Positions 1 through 12,967 of a stretch of 64,000 nucleotides of DNA are shown one piece after another (within the stretch, counting starts at the first letter, position 1; each line of letters begins with the position of its first letter). A program made the position numbers and the translations under genes. The notes beneath the pieces are model-generated. The model made no database searches, was not told the origin of the DNA, and saw nothing but the letters and a program-made list of their open reading frames with translations. This stretch comes from Gymnothorax reevesii (taxonomy: Eukaryota > Chordata > Actinopteri > Anguilliformes > Muraenidae). The stretch covers positions 5,695,501 through 5,759,500 of the forward strand of contig CM056573.1 in the NCBI GenBank assembly GCA_029721435.1, read 5' to 3'.

Positions 1-207
1 AAACTTAGGAAACTGACTATAAAGGATTCTATTTCTTTTCATCCCAAATCTTTTGTTTTCATGGACTACTATAAATAAAACCATAAAGTTTGGCCTGTAT
101 CTTCAATTAATAACATGTTGAGGTTCGGGGCGGCAAGTTAATATATAATGTTCATACTGATTTCCACATATTGATTCCAAGAAGACTGGAAAAGCTTATT
201 TCAAGAA

Positions 208-240
208 TTATTATTATTATTATTATTATTTTATTTTATT
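208..240 (+). repeat. (ATT)n microsatellite
   Basis: Tandem ATT triplets running into TTTTA-rich sequence. Similar triplet tracts recur at 5068-5104, 11479-11545, 15174-15212, 22311-22326 and 22660-22702. Confidence 0.85.
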
Positions 241-1145
241 TGTAAACGACGTGTTTGGTTTGGTACTTCATTTTGTATGTTACTTGATAGGCCTATTTAT
301 GACACAAATATGACTCCATGGCAGACCAGTGGCAAGAATGGTAGTAGCTAAATTTTAGGAAATTACCTTCAACACTGTACGTCCACGACCGCCAATCGAC
401 GAAAAGCAACAGAGCCCCAAGAACTATGCATCGCCGCCGTGTCACTTACTCTTAACCCTTCCCAGCAGGCAGGCACCGGGGCTCACACAAACCACAACCG
501 AACGGAGCGAATGTTAAAATGTGGCGGTATCACGGCGGACGCCAGAGCATGACTGATGTAGGCCATTTGTTTTCAGGAAAGCTGCGCGTGATAACAATTC
601 ACTTCTTTCAGAGAGGCGAGGTCATTTGAATTCTTAACGATAGATGCTCCCCTGTGGAATCAATAGTTATGAAGTGTTCATTATTAATTTACTGAAAAAA
701 ATTGCTTTCGATTATTTAATGCGTGTACAGCTCCCCAATATTGGTCAATTACATAACTGCCGCGGGCGTCATCAGATATAGTCTATAGTTTAGAAACTTA
801 AACCACTGAAGAGTTGCCTAATTTCATTGTTAGAAATAAAAAGATGACTAGAATTAAAAAATGTAATGCAACCAACTCCAAAGCGTTTTTGTGTTTGTTC
901 AACTTGAAGTTCCATGTTCTTTCTAGAAGGGGTTCGTGCAACCACTCGGACTTGATATTGAGGAAATCAAACATGTTTTGCAGCTGGTTGCCTTACATTT
1001 GCAGGTTTACTCATTTTTGTTTGATATATATTTTTTTACAGTGCTGTTATAACTATTCCGGCACTGCCTTTTCGTGGACTATAGCTACACCTTATCAATA
1101 ACCGACAGTGTTCTTCACAATAAATCCAGATTGTAATGTGAAAAT

Positions 1146-1295
1146 TGATCACCTAAAAAAAAATTGAGTAAACCAACTTGGTGATCTTGTGTTCACAGCT
1201 ATTAAAAGCGTGGCACTTGAAGTACCGTCCACACAATGCTATTAAGTTGGCTTAATTTTTTTTTTTTTTTTTTTTTTTTGACGTAATAGGTTTCA
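1146..1295 (+). repeat. Dispersed fish repeat, copy related to 59.64-59.80 kb
   Basis: Shares the order of blocks AAATTGAGTA, CCAACT, GATCTTGTGTTCACAGC, a short degenerate middle, then AATGC(T)ATTAAGTTG and a poly-T tract with the segment at about 59640-59800. The family is common in fish genomes; I cannot name the superfamily. Confidence 0.6.
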
Positions 1296-2585
1296 ACAAA
1301 ACATTTGATTTCACCACACTACCGGGGTTTACGGTGTTTATATTTTTGAAGGCCACTATAGGCAAATGCAAACGTGGACTCTAATCCACGTCTGAGGGAG
1401 GCCTGCGTGTCATATGTCCGTGGATCGTTCAACAAATCGTATCACGTATTAAAAATGAGAAAACTGTTCTATCAAAACTTCAATCAAAATTCATCAAACT
1501 TAGGGGTTTTATCGTGTATCAAGGAACTACAACTTTAAGGTGAGCTAGAAAAGTGATCCTTCGTTGGATTTACCTTTAAAATGTCAGGTCAGAGAGGTCC
1601 ACACAACACATTACAAATCAGACAACTTAACACAAATGCGTGGAACCAGTCGACATAACATTTAGTCAGTCTAGTATTTATTTTTGAGCGTCTAGTCATC
1701 GAGAAAGTGCTTTAAAACAGGACTGATAGTCTTCCGGAAGACAGGCCTAAAAGTAATTTATTTTTCGTTGGGAAATTTGTCTAATGTGCGTAGTCTGGCC
1801 TATAAAACTTAAAATGGGTGAGGGGAAAAAACTGAAAGTGGAAAGCAGTGTCGTAATCTGATTGCTTTGTCAAAAGTTCATTGGGATTTTGCACAGCAAA
1901 ACCACAGCTAGGGCTGCGACGTCCAGGAAGGAAAAAAACCACATGTCGCACCACATGTGTCGAGACATACTTTGGAAAACACTCGTAAAATGAGCAAATC
2001 TCTTGAAGAGAAAGGCCTGTTTCATTCTTACCTCTCCGACATGCTTCGAGAAACTAAAAATGGTTCCACAATGCTCCTCTGTGATTCAGTAAGATTACCG
2101 CATCTACCGCCAGGGTTCTTTTTTAAGGAAAAAAGGTTAAATGTGGAAGCTTTCACACTTCATACATACGGCAGAGGTTCCGATAAAGACCGAAAGAATT
2201 CCTCTTCGGAAAAAAACAAAACCACCATTTTTTTTTCTGAGACCGCGATGCGATGAGAGATTATTGGTGATTCGAATAGCGAATGAAATTGGGATTTGGT
2301 TTAATTGCGGTTTGGACCTGTATACATAAATAGGTGTGAAAATTAAAGATGAGGGGAGTCAACAAGCCCGAAAACTCATCTATTTTCTTTTGACAGTATC
2401 TCAAAGAGATTATTAATAAATAATTGATAAATTGATCTTGGAGCCAATTTGTGAAACATTTAACTCGGGGTGCATGTCTCTAACGTCAGAATTTGTTATG
2501 GGATTTTCGTCATCTGACAGAAAAAGTTCATAACTGCAGTAATTCTGAAGTCAGCTACGAGTCGCCTAAAGTTTCTGTTTCGAGG

Positions 2586-2590
2586 TGAGT

Positions 2591-2657
<67 letters not shown>

Positions 2658-2660
2658 TGT
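2586..2660 (+). repeat. (GT)n microsatellite
   Basis: About 75 bp of alternating GT with one GCGCGC interruption. The His/Thr-rich minus-strand frame across it is an artefact of the repeat. Confidence 0.95.
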
Positions 2661-5067
2661 ACCTAAGGGCGGTCTTAAATCGCCAGGCCCTACGGCTCTA
2701 AGAGGAACGAGGATGTCCAGGTAGGCTATAATTTCGTGTTTATGTTCTCCCCAAAGTGTATCAAAGCTCAGATCCAAGAAATAAAAGGAAAGTCAAACAA
2801 AACAAGCATTAGACTGTATAAAATAAAGTATGGACATGGGAAACAGGTGAGTCTTTGTTGAGGTGGTTGAGGTAGATCGATATCTCGGCTAGCGAGCCCG
2901 GAATCTTGCCCGTTTTCCTCCAGCACACTGCAGATCAGCTTACTGCTTGTAGACAGACTGTCGCCTACACCTCTATTGACAGACAACCTGTTTCACCCCA
3001 CAAGGAAAAAACATAAGAATTTAGGAAGACTAGAAAAGGACGGTATATTCCTACATATTTGTTTTCTGTTTTTTCTTCCTTTTTTCCTGCGGACGGAACT
3101 TGACAACGAAACGCTGATTTTGTTTCGGCGTTTAACGCCAACATTGAACGGCGTTAACCGCCAACACTGCACGTTTTGTCATTCGAGGCTCGAAATTATT
3201 ATAGATTATTTTCAAATAATCAATTACATTTTCCAGGAAAGAATAAAAAAGCGATTGTAAGAGCCAGGATAATGGGGGCCATTCATGAACCAAGCTATAT
3301 CAATTTTTCTTGAAAAAAGAAAACGTGAGGTTTTTTTTATTCCAGAAGAGAGACCTGAGACACATTGTTAATCTTCGATAAATCGCATAAATGTGCGACA
3401 TATTACAAAATCTTTTGAGGGGAAAAATGGCTTACCAGGTAATTTATTGAAACGTTGGTTTACCAACACACGATTATCGATCATTTTTCATGGTCTTAGA
3501 ATTACAAAGATTATCGGAATGTAACGTTGTGCCAATACAATGACCCTTATGCCCCGACTAAAATCCCAGAATAAATATTACAGAATGGGCCAAAATATAT
3601 TTTCCTGTTACGTGAAAGATAAAACCTGTTCAATTACTCAACTTCTCCAACTGAGGAGAAAATCATCATGCAAATATTTATTCTTATAATTATAATTCGG
3701 GATTATAATTAGTCTATTATGTGGCATGCATTAATTGCTATAGGCCTATTAAGAAATCAAATGAAGCAACGACATATTTCCTTTGCCACCCAACAAAGAA
3801 AACTGAATGCTTTTCTCTGTCTGGTTTATCAGATGAAACTGAGCGCGTGGTTCTCACAGAATGCAGCTTGCCTGTTTTTCATGAATTGAGCTCACCTCGC
3901 GTTTACAGAGCGCAAAGCACTACACCCTCAGCTTTTACGTCAAGAATGAAAATGGGTGTGGTAGGTAGCCCATGCGCAACATCTCTGGTAACATAAATAT
4001 ATGTATATATAAAATAGGAACAGTCTTATTTGCATGCAGTGCAGAAATCTTACTATAATCCGCCTGTTACCCACCAAAACATGGACATGGCTGAGTGAAA
4101 CTGTCAGACCAACAACCACGCGTTCACGGAAAAAATCACTACAGCTTTTCAACGTAAACTAGCAGGCGCTGAGGCTGCGATGCAGTTTTATTTAAGTCAA
4201 CTCGAGAAGACAAGGCAGCCTTCAGGATCAGTGTGAACGACAACAGCTTTTTCATCAACCCAAACACTGATTCTTACGTCAGAAATGTAAAGTTTTTTTA
4301 AGAGGTTAAACTGCTTAAGGAACAGATTAACTTTCCGTAATATGTCTCGAATGGTGGAAGAAACAAGTACATGCCCTGCAGGATGCATATTTCTCGTCGA
4401 CACCATGAAAAAATCCAAACAGCATTGTCAGGATTTGCCAAGATTTTTCCTTGAGCTTATACATGTCCGTGCTACATTAAAAAAGATAGTTGTGTAAACA
4501 TAGCAGCACAAAGATAGACATGGCCCCATAAACACCGCACCTTTCCCCGCTGTTTTGCGGGTTTTTAAAAGATTTTTTTTTTCTTGATAGGCTGTAAAAT
4601 AATTTTACAAGAATGTAAAAGGGAATCACGCGAAGGTACCAAAACATTCACATATTGATTTCGTATTCCTACTGAAATAGCCTATATCAAGGCGTAAATA
4701 GCAAAAACATTTTATGTCTGAGGAAAGCTAAAAAATTCAAATAGCTTTTTATGCATTATTCAAAAACACTGATAACCACTCAAGTGATAGGTTACTACTG
4801 CAGCTGCAGGCCTAGTGCTCTATAAGGTGCAAATATACATATATATACAAAACTAAATTTGTAAAAATATCAACTGTTGAGTTTTCAATCAGATGTCGCT
4901 ATTCAGAGCAGACAAACGAAACCACGAACGAGTCGTTACCGATCGAATCAACAATTAGGCTCCCGAGTTATGGAAAAGTTCGTGCAGTTTAGGTCCCAGA
5001 TGAGAAATATAAACGTAGTTTGGCTACTACTACTGCTACTATTACTAGGCTACCACAACTAGGCCTA

Positions 5068-5104
5068 TTATTATTATTATTATTATAATTATTATTATTA
5101 TTAT
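5068..5104 (+). repeat. (ATT)n microsatellite
   Basis: Tandem ATT units with one ATAATT interruption, immediately after a TAGGCCTA palindrome. Confidence 0.85.
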
Positions 5105-6544
5105 TGGCGTTGTTTTTGTTTTACAATATTAGCCTACACATTGAAAAGATCACTGAGTCTAAGCCGAGTAACCCTAAACCGAGTTCTTGTATGAGTTTGT
5201 CATTACTTTCAATATATTAGGCCAGCATCACGGTATTTTTGCACATTCGTGACATAAGTTGTTCGCATTCTACCAGAGAACCGTTATCCTTAATTTCTCG
5301 GATAAGCGATTGGGCATTGCAGCCCATGTGGCATCCCCTTCTGGTGACTATTAACACTAGACAAACATATTGGTAAAACCACATGTCGCCTACGTGGATA
5401 CGAGGCAAATCGACCCAAAATGTTCCTTCAAGCCTCCCTTACAAGCAAGTGTGCGTCAGCGGGCAGGGTAGGATACCTCGCGCTAGCACTGCGTTGAAAA
5501 GCAAGCAGAGCGATTCAGATGTCATAATGGGTCGCATTCTTATTTATCCTTATCTTAGCAGGGTAGCCTACATCGCGATTTTAGCAGCCTATTCGTTCCG
5601 CTCCACAAGCAGACCATGCAAAACCTGAGTATTACGCTGTAGGCGAAATTGTTGCTCAGATTTCATCTTTCTGAGTTGTAGCGATATTTTTGACGAATGA
5701 ATAGACCTTTCCGATCATCGACTTAGCCCATCACTAATTTAACCCAAAAAAAACATTTGCTTGAGTTTGTTCGTTTTCCGTTTCATACATTTCACGACAT
5801 TCATACGTTTGTAGCAAATGGCTAAAAGTTTTTTCCGCGATGAATGCAGTTTGGAATCTGTATTTTCATATCCTTATCCGTCCCTGAGTATCAAGCTTTT
5901 CCCGTCGTTTTTTCCCTATAGGCCTGGACATTCATGTAAAACGAATCCTTCCAAAACCGAGGTCACAAACCCGCGCTTATCGGGCTCCACACTGACCCTA
6001 CATGAACTGCGTTGCTTTCCTCCTGTCAGCGGTGAAAGAAACGGAGAGATCCACGCAATTCGTGCTCCATAATTATTCTATTTGGTAATGAGAAATAGTC
6101 TCTATTTGTCTTGATTTCAAAATGAATGTTTCTGCTCTGGTATCTATCAGCGAAAAGTACATTCCTGAAGGCTTCAAAATTAGGCCTAGTTTAAATGAAA
6201 AACGAAAGTTACCTTCATCTAGCCAATACTTCAGAGACTTTTTGGGGCATGTATGTGAAATATAGGCCGGTACAAACGCTCCATCGAACCACCATGCCAT
6301 TACATTTTCTTAAAAATAGCCTAATTATTCGTACTTCCGACTTGAGACCTGTCGGGCAGATTCGTTCATCTCAAGGCTGTTGTCGATCCTCTAAGCTGAC
6401 ATGAACTAAAAATAAAACTATTTTTTTATTATCATGTCAAAAACGTTGACATTCCGATTTCAATAAGAAGGTGGCCCTACTACTTGGAATTATCTTAAGA
6501 GTGCCAGTCCGTAGCAGTACTTCATTGTATGTAGGCCTATTTCA

Positions 6545-6564
6545 ATCTCTCTCTCTGTCTCTCT

Positions 6565-6608
<44 letters not shown>

Positions 6609-6664
6609 ATATATATACACACATACACACACACACATATGTGTGTGTGTGTATACGCACATGA

Positions 6665-6716
<52 letters not shown>
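6545..6716 (+). repeat. Compound (TC)n-(TA)n-(CA)n/(TG)n-(TA)n microsatellite
   Basis: Consecutive tracts of TC, TA, ACACAC...TATGTGTGTG (a perfect CA/TG inverted repeat centred near 6639) and a long TA run. Any frame through it is repeat-derived. Confidence 0.95.
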
Positions 6717-6722
<6 letters not shown>

Positions 6723-9700
6723 CTACAATATACATTCGTACATTCGTATCTGTTGAATTACGCATCCACTTCGAGTTTCGCGTAATCAGGCCGGATCTGG
6801 ACTAATAGTGTGATCCCAGGCGATGATCGGTCTAAATGCAAAAACTGAAAAATATCACACTCACGTAAATAAAAGGTTGTTTCAATATAATTAGGACAAT
6901 AAGACTCCCACGTGCAGTAGGCTATATGTGCTTTTCGGAAAGCGTGGGTAAATTGGAATGACACTGCTTTGCATTTGAACAATTCAATCTCATCGGGGTA
7001 GGCCTAATAGTTGTTTGTTTAACCCGATAGCACGGGGCACCCGGTCGCATGCTTTACGCACTCATTAAAACGATTAATCACGATCTGTCGACTGCTTTCT
7101 AGCTCATTCAGACGAAATCTTGAATGCGCCACTCCGAATATCGACACTTGATGCCAGCCTGTTGCGTCACCTAAGCTCAGTTGTGAAGTTATCAGTTATA
7201 ATAAGTGTACATACTGAAATGGCTGAAATGTGAATGCGCGAAGTTTCACGGTATATTCAAATATTTCTTAAGCTGAAAATCAATCACACGCACGTACAGA
7301 CACTCGATTTGCGCGCGCTCTCAAAATGTCTCACTCACAGGTTTTCCGAAATGATTTATCATATGTTCATGCCAGTAATGCCAGTATTTGACGTTCTACA
7401 ACAGACAGAGCATAATGTGAAAATATTCGTCGACAAATCCAAATAAGCCAAATGAAACTAATACAATTAACGATTTAAATACTGATTTTGATTCGAAGAC
7501 TATTAGGCCCAAAACTGCTACGCAAATATGAAACGTATACCACAGACGCGCGCGATCTAAAACACGCAGCCACACCAGTAAAGGCCTGTGGGCGACTTAT
7601 TTTAAAATAAGATTATTAGATAAGAAATATGGAGTTGATTACCATTGAAAATAGTGAGTAATACATCATGACAACGGCAGCTGCGCTTAATGGCAGAAAA
7701 ATGCCAATTTTATTTGCTTTTATTGCTACAATGCCGTTGTTATCACTAGAGGCCTATCATTGTTTCATGAGTCCATTGGAAGAAGTTAGCAATGTCTACC
7801 AAAAAATCGGCTGAAATCCGATATCTGTAAACAATTATTCTTTAAAGTTACATTTGTTTTCTTTCCCATTCATTTTTGTTGTCTGCTTAATACAAAGGCG
7901 AGAGAGGGGAACAAATCAGCACTTTTACCCAATCGCTAATGGACTCATATTTGAGTAAAGGTTTTTAATCCACAACACATGCGTTAGCTGTATTCGATGA
8001 CAATCCTGACGGAAACTGCTCGACCAAAAGTGTTCGGAAGTGTAATTCTTGAATCTCGCCCCGCGCCGGAAACGTCGGAGAGCAGACTGGCAGCAGCTTT
8101 GTTTCTATACGTCCGATAGGGATGAATCCAGCCATTCCAATCCTCAAGATTTTTCAGCATTGATATTTTTAGTAGCTACTAAAATGGTCCATGTTTTGTC
8201 TGACTTACCCTACAGTATACGAACCATCGATATGAAATGGAAAGGGATAAGAACGAGTGCCTTCCAATATTATAGCATTCGTAGACTTTTAGGAGGAGTA
8301 CATGAGTTCAACGGTCAAATTTATTAAACTTTTTTCCGAAGCGGTATTAGCATTTGTAACCATTCTACAGTTACTCTTAGGGCAGCAGCTACATCATCAA
8401 CAGTGGTTGCTGTTGACCTATAGTGTATAGCGTGGCTAGTTGTTACTGCCGGTCTTAAAGGTAGTTTACGGAATGCGCCAAAGCCTGTTATCATTTGGCA
8501 GTATGAGAAACAATGGCAATGTTAGTTTTGATAGTATATTCAATCTATTATTACCAGTGACACAGTTCTCCAGATGATGCCTGGCAAAGTTCACTTAAGG
8601 CAAATACAATAGTAATGGTGAAGGGTGCGACTCGTGTGACTCGAGCGCCCTCAATCTGCGAATCACGGATAACATTGAACAAAAAATATCCACCGTCCAT
8701 TAATTCCCGATGCTTTTAGTTTTGGGTCATTGTAATTCCACGCATGCATAATGATACCGTGGCCTAAACATAAACATGGACATTTTTGGCAAGTAACATG
8801 TTTCCAGTCGCAAAAAACGAAAACTAAATGGGCTGTGGTCGCGAATAGACCACATTTGTATATCGGCTATGAGACTTTAGAATTGGGATTTCATCCTGAC
8901 AGCAATACGGTTTTTTTCTTCCAGCAATAAATTCGAATCTTAAGCAACTTCTAACTGGAGTCGCACGCGTCTCGGTCTCTCCATTCCGGCACTGCACCTA
9001 CCCGCCGAGGGCAAACACATTTTCTTCACGCTTTGTCACAAAACAGAAATAACACTTTTTCACCATCGTTCCGTGTACTCATTTTTCCCTCATCCTGGAA
9101 TTAATTCGATTTTTTTTCACAATATGAGCAGCACTGAACATTACCTGCCGAATGCAGAGAAAATTATTTCTTAGATTTGGTTTAATTCAAAGCGATACGC
9201 ACTTCATCGGCATGGAACAAGGATAGGCCTTTAAAACATATTAACATGCATACTTATAATTTTACAGTTAAAATCTTGCAGTTTGAACTGCAAGAGACAC
9301 ATCAGCTGTAGGATTTAGAAAGAAAAATTCAAACCAATTTTGTACCGGAATTTAAGGTTCTTTCAGATATAGGCTAATAACAATGATTTCGTGTATAATT
9401 CTTTTGGCTAAAATGAAAGGTAACTGGGCCCAAGTTGGCTCAACGCACAAAATGATTTTAACAGATGCTGAATTAGCTCATGTTGGAGAAAAATATTCGA
9501 TTTGCGCCAGCAATTCCAATAATGCAGCTACTTGAACAAAAATATTAATTGCTGTTTCAAACAGCATTATTCCGCTGGCCGTATTCTGTAGTCAAAATAT
9601 TAACCACGCCCTCCCTACCTATCCGTCTCACAGGTTGACGAAATCGAAACATATCAGTGTAAACCGAAAACGCGTTTCAAGCGGAATCATCTCTAACCTC

Positions 9701-11474
9701 AGAACTAAAACTTTCCAATTTTAGTACCGACCACCATATGCAAAATATCCAGTGTGAAACACTTAGGGATAATAATTTAGCCCCATTTTCTGAAACAATG
9801 TCGGTCGTGTGATTCTGGAGAGGTCTGCCTGAAGACAATAAGGCGGATTTTAAACCCATTCACTTGGGTATTTAAGCAATTGTAATTAACTGTAGGAATA
9901 CCGTGGCATAAAACTGTACTTTAATTAAAAATATAATGACATGATAATGTTTACGTGAGTCGGTACGTGCACAGGTGGTGTAAAAAATGTCGCAAGCAAC
10001 AATTGAATTAAAATGCAAGTATTTAACTCCAATAACGAAAGCAGGTGATTCCTAATAATTTTACTGCTAATTTGCTGGATGTGTTTGCTTAAAAGAGGTC
10101 TAATCAGCAGCATTTTGCCACTCAAGTCTCCATCGTAATATGATGATACTAATTGAGCTCCAAAGGGGCCCGAATGGCGGGCGAGTCGGTCACAAAAAAT
10201 GGCGACATTGTTTAGGGTGGCGAGGAAAACCGTGTGAAAATTGTAGAAACATTTGCCAAACAAACACACACGCACATAGACAAACAAAAAAGCAAAAAAT
10301 AAAATAAAATAAAATAAACAAAACAAAAAACAGTTGCAGTACGAGAACTATGAGTGCAAGTCAAAGGGACCGACGGATACTTGGTAGGATAGCAGCTAAC
10401 AACCCCATGACTACAGCTCCGAAAATCACTAGTTGAATCAATCCATGACTGAAGCATTCTCAACCAAAACAGTAACCCTACGTCATGAGCTTCACACAGT
10501 TTATATTTATGGTAGTGTTTCCGATTATATGTATCAAGCGTACACAAACAGACCTGCAGACATGGGCCTACCTTGATTCAGTGGATGCCATTATGCCTAG
10601 TATGCTAACTATAAAATACACGTTGATCGACAGTTGAATTGACAAAGTGATTCTGAATTGTAGGCATATATAACGCACGGTTTTTTTCATTTAAAATGTT
10701 TAAATTCGTTAATCAGAAAACTGCTCCAGATTTCGTCCAAACCAACATATTCAGGCTCAGGATATCTTTCGATTCGAGCATGTTTATTTTCCTATCGTCG
10801 CTAAATGAAAGCAACGCAAATCGGCATAAAAAAATCAAGGCTTCTAGATCACAGAATGTGGGCACTTAAATTTAATTTTTGTGCAGTTACTCTGAAAGCA
10901 TATTAGGCATCTATCTTGTTTTTGGCTGATACATTTTAGTAGGCCTACAGCATGTTTTTTTTATTTTATTTCACGGAACATGCAGAAGCTATTATTCAAA
11001 CCCGTTTGAAACATTCTCAAATGCCGACTATTGGAAGGAACCGACGAGAAATCGTCCCATACATTGCTAAGCAGAAATTAACCACAAAACGCAGTACATG
11101 TATGTTCAAGTGTACTTTTCTGAAGGGTTTAACCTACTACATTCAGTGTGTGTCCTTTCAGTGGTCACCCCATTTAACATTTGAACGATAACATCTTGAA
11201 AGGAGAGATAGAGTTCCACAAGGCCATTGTGAGCTGCGTGAAGGTTATTCCCTTACATTTGGACAAATTTATTACAATGCCGCAATAAAAAATGAGCTAA
11301 TTACCTGCTGATCGGGGCTGGAAAATTAGGCCCCTGATCAGTTTCATTAAAAAAAAAAAAAAAAACAAAATTCCCGTCCAGCCCTAAGCAAAAGATAGCG
11401 GCGATGTCTCTGTGTTCAGTTATACTACCACAACCACCACGACTATAGCTATACTATTACTAGCACTACTACTC

Positions 11475-11545
11475 AAAATAATAATAATAATAACAATAAT
11501 AATTATTATTATTGTTATTGTAATAATATTAATTATTATTATTAG
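11475..11545 (+). repeat. AAT/ATT inverted triplet array
   Basis: A run of AAT triplets followed by ATT triplets, so the tract is self-complementary and could fold into a hairpin. Its frame gives an Ile-rich ORF without biological meaning. Confidence 0.8.
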
Positions 11546-12445
11546 CCAACCATTTCCTGAGGAAGTAGTACTCAGAAACTGCGGCAGACAACATGAGGAG
11601 GTTTGAGGAAGTAATTCTGTCCTCCCTATTGTCTGTTAAAGCCGAACAGCACATACGCAATAACCAGGTACATAACACGATCAACGCGACGACACATTTG
11701 TAATTTTAGCTTTGACTTTACAGCCAAAATATGTGGAAATTATATTTTCCTCATGTTCAGGGCAGGAACACAGCTGAAATGGCTAAATAGCACTATATAC
11801 ACCATATGAAGAATTGCTATTTGATTTATAGTACGGAGGGTTTTGAAGGATTAGTTCTACTCGTAGACTAAAATTGAATGTCAAGCCCTGACCCTCATTT
11901 CATCAGTAGAGTACATCATTGTATTCAGATTCATGCATCCTACTCCACAGGTGAATTCCGCCAGGCTAATTCTAGTTCTGCTGCAAAAAATACACAATAT
12001 GCATGATAAATGGACGGAACCTATTGTTTTATTTTGTTCGGAAAACAGTTTAAGCGACAAACACGGGCATAAGACCACAATATCACAATCATGAAATTTA
12101 AAGACGACATTAACAATCACTCAATATTTTATGAGCCATTTACTCAACACGGGTTACACGTTCGCAAAGTTAACCTATAATTACAATAGGTATTAACATT
12201 TCACTAATTACAAAAAGAACGTGGCCTGGTGATGGTCACGTACATTAAAATATGCACAACACAAACTGAAAGCATTCATTTATTTTGTCCCTTTAAGAAA
12301 CTGCTCTGTCAGACGCTGAATACTGAAAACACTCGAATATTGCCGATATTTAAAACTATTCGAGCATATCTAAACCATTCTTTGGTCTATAAAATAACAA
12401 GAATGAGAAAATAATTTTAAAGGAAATATTTTGAATGCTTTAGCA

Positions 12446-12451
12446 TTTATT
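12446..12451 (-). promoter_or_regulatory. Candidate poly(A) signal of foxg1
   Basis: AATAAA on the minus strand (TTTATT on +), about 520 bp past the foxg1 stop. Another AATAAA lies at 12279-12284. Which one is used cannot be told from sequence alone. Confidence 0.3.
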
Positions 12452-12967
12452 CATAGGAAAAGGACATTGTCAAAGAACCGTGTCTAGGAACCGGGTATTT
12501 TACGATGCTTTAAAATAGCCTACTAATTTATCTGAAAATAACCATGAAGATGAGTATTCGTCAGAAATCATAGTCCACCAGTGCACTCATGATACGCGAT
12601 AATACTGCAAACATTGAGACCTGGTGGCGTGATGGTAGAAGATATTTTATATTAAAATTAGGCAAATGTGCAGTAACTATTTAAATACACTCTACTGTAA
12701 TTATACTGCCTTTAAAAAAAGCTGTTTTATCTTCTCTTCGGTCGTTTACTTCACACATTGCACGTTGCAGACAGTAGAATAATAAACACACTCGACCCCC
12801 AGCCAGGACATTTGACAAATGTACAGAGAGAAATTGGAAATTGGAATAAAAAATACCTGTATTTCGGCTGCGTTCGCTTTTTTCTCTTTGTTTAGATTCG
12901 CTTTATATATTTTTACAACATAAACGGGTGTAAAATGTTCACTTACAGTCTGCTCCTGTGATGTTAG

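Larger units (their letters stand above)
1..12445. other. Non-coding DNA 3' of foxg1 (gene-poor)
   Basis: No ORF here has recognisable protein similarity; the open frames are short and lack domains. The stretch is AT-rich, with microsatellites listed separately, a few poly-T/poly-A runs (about 1258-1279 and 11349-11365) and many TAGGCCTA palindromes. Apart from the 1.15 kb repeat I see little transposon-derived sequence. That is usual for the regulatory surroundings of a developmental transcription factor, though conserved elements cannot be located without a cross-species alignment. Confidence 0.6.

Noticed and set aside
2496..2777. His/Thr-repeat minus-strand ORF
   Set aside because: Product of the (GT)n microsatellite.
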